Source: a bacterium UBP2_UBA2255
Lineage (GTDB): Bacteria; Edwardsbacteria; AC1; EtOH8
Length of the DNA: 64,000 bases
Direction of reading: 5' to 3'
Assembly (NCBI GenBank): GCA_002347565.1
Contig: DDXR01000076.1
Span: 42,570 to 106,569 of the forward strand
The notes under the pieces are model-generated. The model had not been told where the DNA came from and ran no database searches. It saw only the letters and a list, made by a program, of their open reading frames with translations. The number at the start of each line of letters is the position of its first letter. Position 1 is the stretch's first letter. Shown piece by piece: positions 32,419-41,634 of the stretch. Position numbers and translations under genes: made by a program.

Positions 32419-33939
32419 TTAATATTTCCTTCGACCTCTTGGCCTGCTTGATACACGGTGTATTTCTCTACCTTTAATATCTCGCATTTCTAACGCTTGT
32501 CGGAAAACAGGGTGGACTTCCCATTTTAATCCATCATCAATGTTAGTCCTCGCCTTGAAAAGCGTCGGTTTATCAGAAAAGCAAAAATGTTCATAACTAG
32601 CTGGTCCATAATCCCTACGACCATAGAAAAAACCAATTTCGAATAAAAATGCTGCTACTTGAAGTTTTGTTGGCGTGCCAACAACACCAATGATACGGGG
32701 TGATAAATGGTTAAGAATTTTATTATCGATTATCTTAAATAACGCGTCTGTTGTTAATTCTTCAGGCTCACGACTGAAAGCAGAAATTAATTCTTCTATA
32801 TCTGGGCATCGCGATTTAAATTCAGCAACTGTATCTTCAATTCTTCGATCACCGAATTTTGTTAAATCACCAAGAATATCAAGTAACATGATTTTTTCGT
32901 GCTTCTGCGTTAATGCACGTGTCGCAGCATATCTACATAATTCTATCATCCAACGTGGCCGGCCCTTGGATAGAGTATTAATAACTACATGCGCTGGTCT
33001 TGTGCTACCTGCCCAATCAAGAGGTGAATTGAAAATAAAACCAATAAAGTACTTTTGTCGTTCCTCTTCATTCCCGGACAATGGTTTAATTTTAGCAAAT
33101 TCTCCTTTACGGATTAAATAACCCTCGATACGTTTTGCCAATAACCGTCTACAATCATCCTCAGTCCATATTATATCACACATATATTGTTCTATCTTAG
33201 AAAGCGATTCATACTCCATTTTAATAATTGTCCACACATTCGGTCGTACTGCTGCACGCACCCTCAAACCGGGTATTAATAAAGATAATTCAAGGATAGC
33301 ATCAAAGAAAGAAGATATTCTTACTCTTTGAAGTTTCGTATTTTCGAAATTCTTATCAATATCATCTACAAAGAGCCAAACCAACGACCCTTCGTCAATA
33401 CCCCTCTTTACGACACCTTCTAATGATTTAACAACGTGTTCAACCTTTTTTGTTTCGACACTTGCTGGGCCGACTTTTATTGTGGTTTTTAAACGATCAG
33501 TAATTGCACTAACAATATTTTTTCTTTTAAAACCATTCCTTTCAGCTTCTTCAACAAGTGAAATAGCATCATCCGACCATGCTATCCCAATTTTAGAGCC
33601 AATTTCATTTGCTAATCGTTCAATAATGGCCTTTTTCCATTCACGGGTAAATGTAGCATAATCTTCTGTTTGCAGGGTAGGTGCTAATTCGCTACCTGCA
33701 CATGATAGAACAACATCGTTTGCAGATAGTTCTGGACTGATTTTCATTTTACATATTCTTAGCAGCGCGCTCTTCCCGTCGCCTTTATAGGCACGTGTAA
33801 TAGCTATCTTCCTGTTTTTATCTTTAAAAATATTACTCTCTGGTTTCTCAACGATATATTTAGTAAAAATTTCTTCTGGTTCATGTTCAGCAGCATCATT
33901 CCCAAATAGATCTTCGTCATTTAAATTGATACGTATCAT
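32419..33939 (-). CDS. P-loop ATPase, Sll1717/KAP-like, of probable defence function
   Basis: A 506-residue AT-rich gene. Walker A is GDGKS at 53-57 (RAYKGDGKSALL), and Walker B is LVWLFVDDID at 187-196. The combination resembles the Sll1717 family of P-loop ATPases and, more distantly, KAP-type NTPases, groups that often sit with restriction or other anti-phage genes. The C-terminal 250 residues contain a winged-helix-like stretch (IIGVVGTPTKLQVAAFLFEIGFFY) and a basic tail. No effector domain is fused to it. A GAGGA ribosome-binding site lies 8 bases before the ATG. The partner, if any, may be the shortened DUF486 gene or the restriction system downstream. Confidence 0.7.
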   Translation of the reverse strand: MIRINLNDEDLFGNDAAEHEPEEIFTKYIVEKPESNIFKDKNRKIAITRAYKGDGKSALLRICKMKISPELSANDVVLSCAGSELAPTLQTEDYATFTREWKKAIIERLANEIGSKIGIAWSDDAISLVEEAERNGFKRKNIVSAITDRLKTTIKVGPASVETKKVEHVVKSLEGVVKRGIDEGSLVWLFVDDIDKNFENTKLQRVRISSFFDAILELSLLIPGLRVRAAVRPNVWTIIKMEYESLSKIEQYMCDIIWTEDDCRRLLAKRIEGYLIRKGEFAKIKPLSGNEEERQKYFIGFIFNSPLDWAGSTRPAHVVINTLSKGRPRWMIELCRYAATRALTQKHEKIMLLDILGDLTKFGDRRIEDTVAEFKSRCPDIEELISAFSREPEELTTDALFKIIDNKILNHLSPRIIGVVGTPTKLQVAAFLFEIGFFYGRRDYGPASYEHFCFSDKPTLFKARTNIDDGLKWEVHPVFRQALEMRDIKGREIHRVSSRPRGRRKY

Positions 33940-33953
33940 TGTTCATTCCTCAA

Positions 33954-34015
33954 TAAAAAAACCACTGCTTAGTGTAATGTACCTGCCCTTTCTTGTAAGC
34001 GAAAGGGCAGGGTAC
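33954..34015 (-). terminator. Hairpin and T run after the mutase large-subunit gene
   Basis: On the minus strand GTACCCTGCCCTTTC (34015-34001) pairs with GAAAGGGCAGGTAC (33992-33979). A second small stem, CACT-AAGC-AGTG, runs into seven T (33960-33954). It lies between the mutase stop and the ATPase start, and so separates native transcription from the island. Confidence 0.65.
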
Positions 34016-34030
34016 GTGATTTAAACCGTT

Positions 34031-35803
<1,773 letters not shown>

Positions 35804-35848
35804 GGCGCACCTATATTATTGTGTTCATCTCCAATGGGTTGAAAATTT

Positions 35849-35877
35849 ATTATATCACTCCCATTACCCGGTTTCAA
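35849..35877 (-). promoter_or_regulatory. Sigma-70 promoter of the mutase large subunit
   Basis: On the minus strand TTGAAA (35877-35872), a 17-base spacer, and TATAAT (35854-35849). The start codon is 46 bases further on. Confidence 0.78.
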
Positions 35878-35977
35878 GAAAAAAGAAAAGTAATCCGCAC
35901 CCCGGCTGGGCGGCCCGGAGCGCCGGGCCCCGGAGATCGGGCCGAGGCAGGCGCACGGCGGCAAACCCGTTTATCGC

Positions 35978-36005
35978 TTGACAATCGCCGTCTTTTGCGT
36001 ATATT
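35978..36005 (+). promoter_or_regulatory. Sigma-70 promoter of the decayed gene
   Basis: TTGACA (35978-35983), a 16-base spacer, and TATATT (36000-36005). The 354-base gap 35804-36157 otherwise contains this promoter, the divergent mutase promoter at 35849, a GC-rich stretch with no gene that I can support, and an untranslated leader. Confidence 0.65.
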
Positions 36006-36157
36006 TACCATCGGCAGCAATACCGCCTGTCGGACACGCGCGCCGCTTGACGGAAAGTCACGCCAGTCCATGAAAGCTGCGCTCTGCGGAAGGCCGGCGC
36101 ATTGCATTGCGGCGCGGATTCCGCAGTCGATGCGCCACAAGTCGAAAGGAGACAGCC

Positions 36158-36523
36158 CTGGCCCAATTCATCGCCTTCGCCCCCCGGGGTCGAGGTCAAC
36201 GGGCAGACCGTGCTGTCGGTCGTCGATGGCAGCACCATCAAGAAGTCGGCCCTGAAGTACCTTTCGAAAAGCGGGATCGCCGACCCGGCGCCATGACCGA
36301 GGGGATCGGCCACTACGGGCACCAGCGGATCGACGACCGCAGCGCGCGGATGGTCTGCAACAACCCCTACCCCTGCGATTTCGACCGGGGCATCATCGAG
36401 TCGGCGGCCAACAAGTTCAAGCCGGCGGGTTTCCGGGTGTCGGTGGTCCATGACGAGCCGAGCCGGTGCCGGATGACCGGCGCCGATGCCTGCGCCTATA
36501 CCGTCAGCTGGCGGCCGGAATAG
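36158..36523 (+). pseudogene. Decayed gene: frameshift plus internal deletion
   Basis: A good ribosome-binding site (AAAGGAG, 36145-36151) precedes a CTG where an ATG would be expected. Frame 1 begins AQFIAFAP, breaks at a C6/G4 run (36180-36188), and continues in another frame with GVEVNGQTVLSVVDG...KYLSKSGIADPAP to a stop at 36296. The first frame then resumes with MTEGIGHYGHQRIDDRSARMVCNNPYPCDFDRGII and ends SWRPE at 36523. Removing one C joins the first two parts cleanly. The junction of parts two and three lacks the residues that would link them, pointing to a deletion. The C-terminal Cys pattern (CRMTGADACAYTVSW) recalls V4R-like ligand-binding proteins; this is an inference. Confidence 0.65.
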
Positions 36524-36545
36524 GTGCCATCCGGCCCGGGACCGG

Positions 36546-36573
36546 GACGCGGAACGATTTTTCGTTCCGCGTC
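36546..36573. terminator. 12-bp perfect hairpin abutting the next -35 box
   Basis: GACGCGGAACGA-TTTT-TCGTTCCGCGTC. Its last base is directly followed by TTGACTTTTCC, the -35 region of the next promoter. It may end the transcript of the decayed gene, with the T-rich -35 acting as tail, or serve as an operator. Confidence 0.55.
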
Positions 36574-36603
36574 TTGACTTTTCCACCGCCGAACGGGTAT
36601 AGT
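36574..36603 (+). promoter_or_regulatory. Sigma-70 promoter of the exported helical protein
   Basis: TTGACT (36574-36579) within CTTGACTTTTC, an 18-base spacer, and TATAGT (36598-36603). Same extended -35 as the promoters at 5493, 46043 and 49013. Confidence 0.75.
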
Positions 36604-36644
36604 ACGATCGAACCGAGAATCATTCCCACAAGGAAGGAGCTCCC

Positions 36645-37895
36645 ATGTCGTTCCTACGTCTTCTGTCCAACGGGATCCTGCTGTGCTGCCTGCTGTCCGC
36701 CGCCACCGCCGGTGCCGTCGACGTCAAGGCGCTGGCCCGCCAGGCCAAGGCCGCCCTGCGGGCCGGCGAAAACACCAACGACCAGGCCGTGCTCAGGGCC
36801 AAGCTGGACGAAGCCCGGGCATTGATCGACCAGATCAAGGCGGCCGACCCCAAATATGCCGAACTTTCCGTGATGGAGAACAAATACCGCTACCTGTCGG
36901 GGAACCTCAAGGCTTCCCAGTCCCAGGCAGCGCAGCAGGCGGCCGACGCCTCCATCGACTGGGCCCGGGTGCGAAAAGTCATCGCCGACTGGGAAGCCCT
37001 CATCCGGCTCAAGGACGACCTGGCCGCCAAGACCGGCGGCTTCTTCCCCAATGGCCAGAACATCGCCTACAGCAGGGAGCAGACGGACCAGGTGCTGGCC
37101 ATGGCGGCCGACGTGCTGAAGAACGACCAGCCCAAGATCCTGGCCTTTCTCAAGGATTTCGAAGCCCAGTACGGCCCACCGGGCGACGCCACCGATCGAA
37201 AAATCATCGAACTGACGCCCAAGGACCCCAGGAAGGGCCTGTACGACGAGGCCAACCGGCGGCCCTCGGACCTGCCCAGCCGCTGCCACCAGGAACTGGT
37301 TGACCGGCTGACCTGGGTGAAGGAGAACCCCAGGCTGGAAGCCAGGAAGATACTGAAAAACGTCAGCGACATGATGGCCAACGTCGACTTCGTCACGGAC
37401 ACCCAGCGCGACAAGCGCTACGCCGAGCAGCAGGCCGAACTGGAGCGGGCCCTGAAGTTCGCCCCCGGCGACCCGGAGGTGGCCAAAGCCCTGGCCGACC
37501 ACAAGGCCAACCGCACCAAGTCCCAGGCCGACGTCAAGAAGGCTTTGGAATCGGCCCGGTACCCGGCCGCCTGCGCCGGATTCTCCGGCCCGGGCACCCC
37601 GGCCAACCTGGCGGCCCAGGCCACCGCCTACTTCAACGCCAACTATCCGAAGGAGAAGGTGCTGAAAGTCAGCGTGGCCGGCAACTGGTTCGCGGCCAAA
37701 CATAACATCTTCGGTGAGCCCATCCAGTGGGGCTTGCCGGTCCACTGCGCCAGCCAGCAGGGAGAACAGGGCGTCTGCCGGGTGTTCAAGTCCACCGTGC
37801 TCACCGGCATCGGGCTGAAGGTGGCCAAGGCCCCGCCCTTCAAGGATCACTGGACCGGAGACTCATATAGGATGCTGATAGCTAATTTGAAATGA
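36645..37895 (+). CDS. Exported alpha-helical protein of unknown function
   Basis: A 416-residue protein with an AAGGAG ribosome-binding site and a signal peptide (residues 1-24, ending AGAVD). Residues 25-320 are mostly charged helices (Lys, Ala, Glu, Asp), likely coiled coil. The C-terminal 90 residues (YFNANYPKEKVLKVSVAGNWFAAKHN..., PVHCASQQGEQGVCRVFKSTVLTG) look like a small beta domain with a pair of Cys that could form a disulfide. I do not recognise the family. It is a single-gene unit with its own promoter and a strong terminator. Confidence 0.65.
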   Translation: MSFLRLLSNGILLCCLLSAATAGAVDVKALARQAKAALRAGENTNDQAVLRAKLDEARALIDQIKAADPKYAELSVMENKYRYLSGNLKASQSQAAQQAADASIDWARVRKVIADWEALIRLKDDLAAKTGGFFPNGQNIAYSREQTDQVLAMAADVLKNDQPKILAFLKDFEAQYGPPGDATDRKIIELTPKDPRKGLYDEANRRPSDLPSRCHQELVDRLTWVKENPRLEARKILKNVSDMMANVDFVTDTQRDKRYAEQQAELERALKFAPGDPEVAKALADHKANRTKSQADVKKALESARYPAACAGFSGPGTPANLAAQATAYFNANYPKEKVLKVSVAGNWFAAKHNIFGEPIQWGLPVHCASQQGEQGVCRVFKSTVLTGIGLKVAKAPPFKDHWTGDSYRMLIANLK

Positions 37896-37907
37896 CCGGA
37901 GAATAAT

Positions 37908-37945
37908 GAAAAGCCCCCCCGCCAAAGGCGGGGGGGGCTTTCTTT
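37908..37945. terminator. Intrinsic terminator between convergent genes
   Basis: AAAAGCCCCCCCGCC-AAA-GGCGGGGGGGGCTT followed by TCTTTTT. Very GC-rich stem with A and T tracts on either side, so it can act in both directions. Confidence 0.88.
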
Positions 37946-37956
37946 TTCACAGATCG

Positions 37957-40900
37957 CTATTTGATCACTATCATCTTTTTGGTGGCGCTGAACTCCCCGG
38001 CCTTAAGCTGGTAGAAGTAGATGCCGTTGGCCATGGCATTGTCCTTTAACCCTATCTGGTGGTACCCGGCCGGTTTCTGCCCCTCGTTAACAGTCTTCAC
38101 CAATTGCCCGGCCACGTTGTAAACCTGGAGCTGGACGTTTGAGGCTTTGGGCAGCTGGTATTTGATGGTCGTTTGCCCCTGGGACGGATTGGGGTAGGCC
38201 GCCCGCAGGGCGAAGGTCCTGGGCAGGGCCGGATCGGTTGGATTGCCGGACACGCCGGTCAGGTTGCTGAGATTAAAGAGTCTCCAGACAAACACGGTAT
38301 TGCCAACTCCAGTGCTGTTTGCACCGTGCGCATGGTCCCGGGCATGCACCCTGTACTGAGCAGTCCATGTCGATTCCGCCGGCACCGTGATTTCCGGAAT
38401 CACTCCTGTAAATGTGTCGGCTAGCGCTCTAATCATGACAATTTGCGGCATTGAGGTGGAAGCTACGTGGTGACCCAGCACGGCCGTATCCACACCGGAA
38501 AAATCGGTGATCACCGCCCTGACCGTATAAGGCCCGTAGCCATCGGTGGGATCATTGTCGTCCGGCAGGCTGTCCCACCAGGCAACGGCCGGGCCGTCAT
38601 AATCTATCCGGTATAGGACACTGTTAAGAACACTGCCGGCAAAGGGAGTGCCTGCTCCAAGGTTGTTGGAGCCCCCGGCCTGAGTTTCCAGTCCGAAACA
38701 GCGCATGATATTCTCCCCGTAACAGGAAGTGTCGGCCCCCCAATTGTTACCAGTCCCCCATGTCAGTGATGAATCTGTGGCCCCATATACGTTAGCTTGG
38801 AATTTCCAATACGAGCCGGACGAAGCCAGCGAAAATACGCCCTTTTTTAAAGTCGTTTTTTTGGGCGCCCAGTGGTTGATGGTAGTGTAGCTCCTGCTTT
38901 GGCCATTTGTCGCTGTTATATATGCCCAGATGTTGGTCGATTGGTCATTTTTGGTGTTCACCTTGGTGTCCTGCTCCACGGTCTGGTCTAGCACCACCAC
39001 CCGGCCGGCGGCATAGCAGGCCAGATAGACCTTGCCGCTGGCCGGGTTCACAGTCACCTGGCGTGGCCCGGCCGGCACGGCCAGGGTCTTGACGCTGCGG
39101 CTGGCGCAATCAATGATGCTTAGGCTGTTGCCGTCGCTGTTGGAGACGAAGACCTTTCCCGTCACCGGGTCGGCCGCGATCCATTCCGGATGAACCCCCA
39201 CCTTGATGGTGCTGGTGCCGTTGGTGGCTCCATCGATCTCGGTCACTGTGCTGTCATTATAGTTGGTGACGTAGATCCTATTGTTGGCCCGGTTCACCGC
39301 CACGCCGGACGGCCAGTTGCCTATGGTCACAGGGGTGGTGGTATTGGTGGCGCCGTCGATGACGGTCACTTTGCCGGCGGTGGCCAGGCTGACCACGTAG
39401 ATCTTGTTGGTCACCGGATTGACATCGATTTTGTAGGGCCGGGATATTGAAGATATTGTCGCTACCGGAGCGTTGTGCGCCCCGTCAATAACCGTGACGG
39501 TATTGCTGACGTCATTGCCGACATAAATGCGGTTGGTGGCCGGGTTCACCGCTATGGAGAACGGCTTTGAACCCACCAACACCGAAGTGGTGTCCCAATC
39601 CTTGCCGTCTATCACCTTGACCCGGTTGGCGGAAGCAAAGAAACTGTTAACGTAAATATAGTTGGTCAGTGGATTAACGGCCACTATGGTAGGCAGGGTA
39701 TCCACGGCAATGTTTGTTTCCACGGCATAGGTGACCCCGTTTATGACCGATACCGACTTGCTTCCGGTGTTGCAGACAAACGCCTTGTTGGTCAGAGGAT
39801 TTACTGCGATCATTCTTGGATCATCGCCCACCGCGATGGTCATGGTGTCGCCGTTGGCCTTGATCACCGTCACGTTGTCGCTGCTGCTGTTGCTGAAGAA
39901 GGCATCGCCGGTGATGGGGTTGACCGCCGCAAACTGGGTGCCGCTTTTGGCGACGGTTATGGTGGTATCAAAGTCCGAGCCGTCTATCACCGCCAGGCTG
40001 TCGTTGACGGTTGCGCCGCATTCCAATATGGCGTAGACGTTGTTGGTCGCCGGGTTTAGCGCCATCCGGCCCGGAGCGTGGGACAGCAGTAGAGAATCGC
40101 GGATAACCCCGCTGCGCCAGTCCAGGATCATCAGCACCGGGATGGCATTGTCGTTGCCCACGTAGAGCTTTCTGGTGACCGGATTAATTGTCATGTAATT
40201 GGGAAAGGGCTTCACCAAAGCCTCGCCGGCGCTGGTGTTGGTGGAGCAATTGACGGCGGTTACCGTTCCGCTGCTCATATTGGCTACAAAGGCCCGCTTG
40301 GCCGCCGGATCGGAGACCACCGATACCGGGTAATCCCCCGAGTAGAACTTGGCCTCCTTGACATAACCCCAGCAGTCGAACACCGTCACGCTGTCATCGT
40401 CGGTGTTGGCCACATAAAGCCGGTTGACCGAGGCGCAGACCGCCATGCCGTAAGCCCTTCTGCCCGACCACAGCGTGTTGGTGAGTTCGCCGGAGCGGCG
40501 GATGACGGTAACCGAATCGGAAAGCTCGTAAGAAACCCAGACGTAATGCTGCACCGGGTCCAGCACCATCGCCCGGGGCCGGTCCTTTACGCGAACATGC
40601 CTCAACAGCACTTCATTTTTAAAGATGCTGACCGTATCGCTGCCGTAATTGGCCACGTAGAGAAAATTGCTGTCGGCGTCATAGACCATTGCCTTGGGGT
40701 GGTTCTTGACCGCCAGCTTGGCCGTTACCGAACCCAGACTATCCACCACCATCACCGTGTCCACCGTGGCGGTGCTGTTGGTGGCCACGTACAGCTTGGC
40801 GGTGATCGGATTCACTGCCAGGCAGTTGGGCCCTGCGCCGACCGTCCAGACCTGAACCGCATTGGTCCTTCCGTTGACCACGCTGACCCTGCCGCTGCTG

Positions 40901-41061
40901 CTGTCGGCCGTGAAGATCAGATTCCTGACCGGATCGACGGCCACGCTCTTGATGCCGTTCCCCAGTCCCACCGCGGTGGTCTGCCAGTCGGCCAAGGCCG
41001 GAACGGCCGCCAGCAGTATTGCCGCCAGCGCCATCTGTAGAGCCCTACTTCTCGTCTCCAT
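37957..41061 (-). CDS. Large exported YVTN/YncE-type beta-propeller protein with FlgD-Ig/type IX-like C-terminal domain
   Basis: A 1034-residue surface protein. Signal peptide (1-24, ending PALAD), then about 14 propeller repeats of 40-45 residues with the YVTN pattern (KLYVATNSTATVDTVMVVD, FLYVANYGSDTVSIF, RLYVANTDDDSVTVFD, RIYVTNYNDSTVTEIDG), enough for two seven-bladed propellers. A beta-rich region (about 700-930) follows, then the shared C-terminal domain (TTIKYQLP, VYNVAGQLVKTV, ANGIYFYQL, KKMIVIK). The gene uses somewhat fewer GC codons than its neighbours. Probably an adhesin or surface-layer component. It is 55 bases after the small gene at 41117. Confidence 0.83.
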   Translation of the reverse strand: METRSRALQMALAAILLAAVPALADWQTTAVGLGNGIKSVAVDPVRNLIFTADSSSGRVSVVNGRTNAVQVWTVGAGPNCLAVNPITAKLYVATNSTATVDTVMVVDSLGSVTAKLAVKNHPKAMVYDADSNFLYVANYGSDTVSIFKNEVLLRHVRVKDRPRAMVLDPVQHYVWVSYELSDSVTVIRRSGELTNTLWSGRRAYGMAVCASVNRLYVANTDDDSVTVFDCWGYVKEAKFYSGDYPVSVVSDPAAKRAFVANMSSGTVTAVNCSTNTSAGEALVKPFPNYMTINPVTRKLYVGNDNAIPVLMILDWRSGVIRDSLLLSHAPGRMALNPATNNVYAILECGATVNDSLAVIDGSDFDTTITVAKSGTQFAAVNPITGDAFFSNSSSDNVTVIKANGDTMTIAVGDDPRMIAVNPLTNKAFVCNTGSKSVSVINGVTYAVETNIAVDTLPTIVAVNPLTNYIYVNSFFASANRVKVIDGKDWDTTSVLVGSKPFSIAVNPATNRIYVGNDVSNTVTVIDGAHNAPVATISSISRPYKIDVNPVTNKIYVVSLATAGKVTVIDGATNTTTPVTIGNWPSGVAVNRANNRIYVTNYNDSTVTEIDGATNGTSTIKVGVHPEWIAADPVTGKVFVSNSDGNSLSIIDCASRSVKTLAVPAGPRQVTVNPASGKVYLACYAAGRVVVLDQTVEQDTKVNTKNDQSTNIWAYITATNGQSRSYTTINHWAPKKTTLKKGVFSLASSGSYWKFQANVYGATDSSLTWGTGNNWGADTSCYGENIMRCFGLETQAGGSNNLGAGTPFAGSVLNSVLYRIDYDGPAVAWWDSLPDDNDPTDGYGPYTVRAVITDFSGVDTAVLGHHVASTSMPQIVMIRALADTFTGVIPEITVPAESTWTAQYRVHARDHAHGANSTGVGNTVFVWRLFNLSNLTGVSGNPTDPALPRTFALRAAYPNPSQGQTTIKYQLPKASNVQLQVYNVAGQLVKTVNEGQKPAGYHQIGLKDNAMANGIYFYQLKAGEFSATKKMIVIK

Positions 41062-41116
41062 GGCTTTCTCCTTGTGGTGTTGGTTTTTATGGTTATTTTG
41101 TGCGCCGGTTGTTTTC

Positions 41117-41497
41117 TTAATATCCGATGGGTACCGTGTGTGTTCCCGGCGGGGCCAGTGCCGGCGGCAACGCTTCGTCCTTTTGGGCCGCGATCTTTAG
41201 CTCACGGCGCTGCCGGTTGGTTGTGGCGGGCCGGGCCTGGATCATCCTGACGTACTTGCGGATCGTCTGGTCGCCGGCCTGCCGCGCCGTTTTCTTACAC
41301 GCCGCCGCTTCCCTGGCGGCTTGGCGGGCAGCCCGGTGCCGGTCCAGGGCGTCGCTCCAGGAACGCTGGATCATGCCGATCTCGCCAATCTCATCATCGG
41401 TCAACCCGAGTTTCGATCCCTGACGCTTGACACCGGCCAAGAAGTTTCTAAACCATTCGTCAAAGATATTGTCGGAACGCGGCAGATAATCCGGCAT
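41117..41497 (-). CDS. Small helical protein of unknown function (MPDYLPRSD type)
   Basis: A 126-residue protein. The start at MPDYLPRSDNIFDEW is set by a GGGGGAGAGG ribosome-binding site; the longer frame runs back into a terminator hairpin. The body is helical (residues 5-95) and Ala/Arg-rich, followed by a Pro-rich end (PPALAPPGTHTVP). The MPDYLPRSD start with Trp-containing helices is a pattern I associate with short hypothetical proteins of uncultured bacteria that accompany surface-protein genes. The large propeller gene lies directly downstream. Confidence 0.6.
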   Translation of the reverse strand: MPDYLPRSDNIFDEWFRNFLAGVKRQGSKLGLTDDEIGEIGMIQRSWSDALDRHRAARQAAREAAACKKTARQAGDQTIRKYVRMIQARPATTNRQRRELKIAAQKDEALPPALAPPGTHTVPIGY

Positions 41498-41570
41498 CCT
41501 CTCCCCCTTGTCATTGTTCACCGGAACGCATGCAAATGATAGAGGAACGATTCTTATATTTTTCTTATAA

Positions 41571-41610
41571 GCAAAAAGAAAGCCGGGGAACATTCTGTTG
41601 TTCCCCGGCT
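41571..41610 (-). terminator. Intrinsic terminator of the STAND/SARP regulator gene
   Basis: On the minus strand AGCCGGGGAAC (41610-41600) pairs with GTTCCCCGGCT (41591-41581), followed by TTCTTTTTG. A complete hairpin and U tract. Confidence 0.85.
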
Positions 41611-41634
41611 GCCTATTGATTGTCCGCCAATTAG

